Positions 63,397 to 64,000 of a stretch of 64,000 nt of DNA are shown here, piece by piece; positions within the stretch are counted from its first letter, which is position 1; each line of letters opens with the position of its first letter. The position numbers and the translations under genes were made by a program. The notes beneath the pieces were generated by a model, which was not told where the DNA came from, did no database searches, and worked only from the letters and a program-made list of their open reading frames with translations. Source of the stretch: Rubrivivax sp. (GTDB lineage Bacteria > Pseudomonadota > Gammaproteobacteria > Burkholderiales > Burkholderiaceae_C); assembly GCA_027484825.1 (NCBI GenBank), contig JAIXSE010000021.1:1-64000 (forward strand), in the 5' to 3' direction.

Positions 63397-64000
63397 ATGC
63401 CGACCATCAGCCAAGGCGCCCCCGCCTATTTCTTGACTCTCGAAGCCGGGAATGTGCTCACCGTCGCGGCTGATGCCATCAGCATTGGTGTGCTTCGGAC
63501 CTATCCCACAACCGTTGGCGGCGAGGCGTCTGAGTCGGCGCCGATCGCGCCCGGCCAGACGATCACCAAGGGGCCGTTGCTGTCGCCCGCCCGCTATTGC
63601 ATCGAAGCGGTCAGTGGATCGATTCAGTATTCCATCGACAAGAGTTCTGGGGCCGCAGGTGGCGGCGTTGGCGGTGGGGCTGTCGCTGTGGAACAGTCTG
63701 CCAACCAGGTCATCGCCGCCGCGTCTGCCCTGAACTTCGGCGGCGGTCTGGCGGTGTCCGCTGCAGGATCGAAGGCGACGGTGCAGTTCACACCGCAGTC
63801 GATCGTCACTCCCCCCGGTGTCTCTGGAATCTCTGGGTACTCGGGCTATCGGCCTTTCGCATCCCCTCGCGAGACTGCGCCGCCGGTCGTTGGCTACCCG
63901 AGGCGGAAGAACCTGGCGACGTTCTTCAGCCCCACGTCGGTCAACACCGTCATCAACAGCGGCAATATCAGCGTCACCAGCGACTACACCGACCCGTTCA
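63397..64000 (+). CDS. Phage structural protein, 3' end beyond window
   Basis: ATG 63397 (MPTISQGAPAYFLTLEAGNV) stays open for 201 codons to the window edge. A beta-rich first domain and a collagen-like SGISGYSGYRP piece suggest a head-decoration, tail-fibre or receptor-binding protein. Which one cannot be told. Confidence 0.7.
   Translation, partial: MPTISQGAPAYFLTLEAGNVLTVAADAISIGVLRTYPTTVGGEASESAPIAPGQTITKGPLLSPARYCIEAVSGSIQYSIDKSSGAAGGGVGGGAVAVEQSANQVIAAASALNFGGGLAVSAAGSKATVQFTPQSIVTPPGVSGISGYSGYRPFASPRETAPPVVGYPRRKNLATFFSPTSVNTVINSGNISVTSDYTDPF

Noticed and set aside
28871-64000. CRISPR arrays, insertion sequences or transposases in the prophage
   Set aside because: No regularly spaced repeats and no transposase-like proteins were seen.

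Overview
The window is high-GC DNA from a betaproteobacterium, most likely a Burkholderiales member of the Leptothrix/Rubrivivax/Roseateles type. The gene order (carB-greA, yhbY/rlmE-ftsH-folP-glmM, pst-pho, rpmE2-rho-trxA) and the protein sequences point there; the genus is inference. Two parts are visible: conserved chromosome from 1 to about 28950, and from tRNA-Pro onward a lambda-like prophage that runs past the right edge.

Chromosome. The 3' part of carB is followed by greA and a DUF4149 membrane protein. yhbY (minus) diverges from rlmE, and ftsH has a candidate heat-shock promoter, followed by folP and glmM. The phosphate block pstS-pstCAB-phoU-phoB-phoR is next, with a candidate PhoB box before pstS. 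A second candidate PhoB box on the minus strand, plus an intrinsic terminator, frames a possible unannotated small RNA between glmM and pstS. A truncated DUF1016 nuclease remnant lies after phoR. The minus-strand genes are an ArnT-like membrane glycosyltransferase, type-B ribosomal protein L31, rho and trxA. An AddB-like/AddA-like recombination pair runs up to tRNA-Pro(UGG).

Prophage. The integrase abuts tRNA-Pro, so the tRNA 3' end is the probable attL; attR is beyond the window. A long leftward operon (about 29.0-40.4 kb) carries integrase, a DUF4224 protein, a Rad52-like annealing protein and many small overlapping genes. The immunity region (40.4-42.3 kb) has a CI-like repressor, a Cro-like YdaS-type protein and five copies of a 14-bp palindrome overlying good P_L and P_R promoters. 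The rightward operon holds a CII-like regulator, an extended RdgC, a LexA-type HTH protein, a cytosine methyltransferase with a second gene in another frame, replication genes, NinB and NinG, a candidate Q antiterminator and NinX. A roughly 1.1 kb stretch without convincing genes follows; its first ~600 nt are hairpin-rich and end in an intrinsic terminator. The late genes start with terminase subunits, then portal (DUF4055), minor head protein, scaffold and P22-like coat, with terminator-like hairpins between them.

Main leads: the candidate structured/late-leader RNA at 54.6-55.2 kb, which contains a stray repressor-operator match; the candidate Pho-controlled small RNA at 9.6-9.8 kb; the dual-frame gene inside the methyltransferase; the repressor with altered protease residues; RdgC with an added C-terminal domain; a recurring gene-junction sequence; and several likely morons. 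All calls come from reading the sequence; no database search was run.
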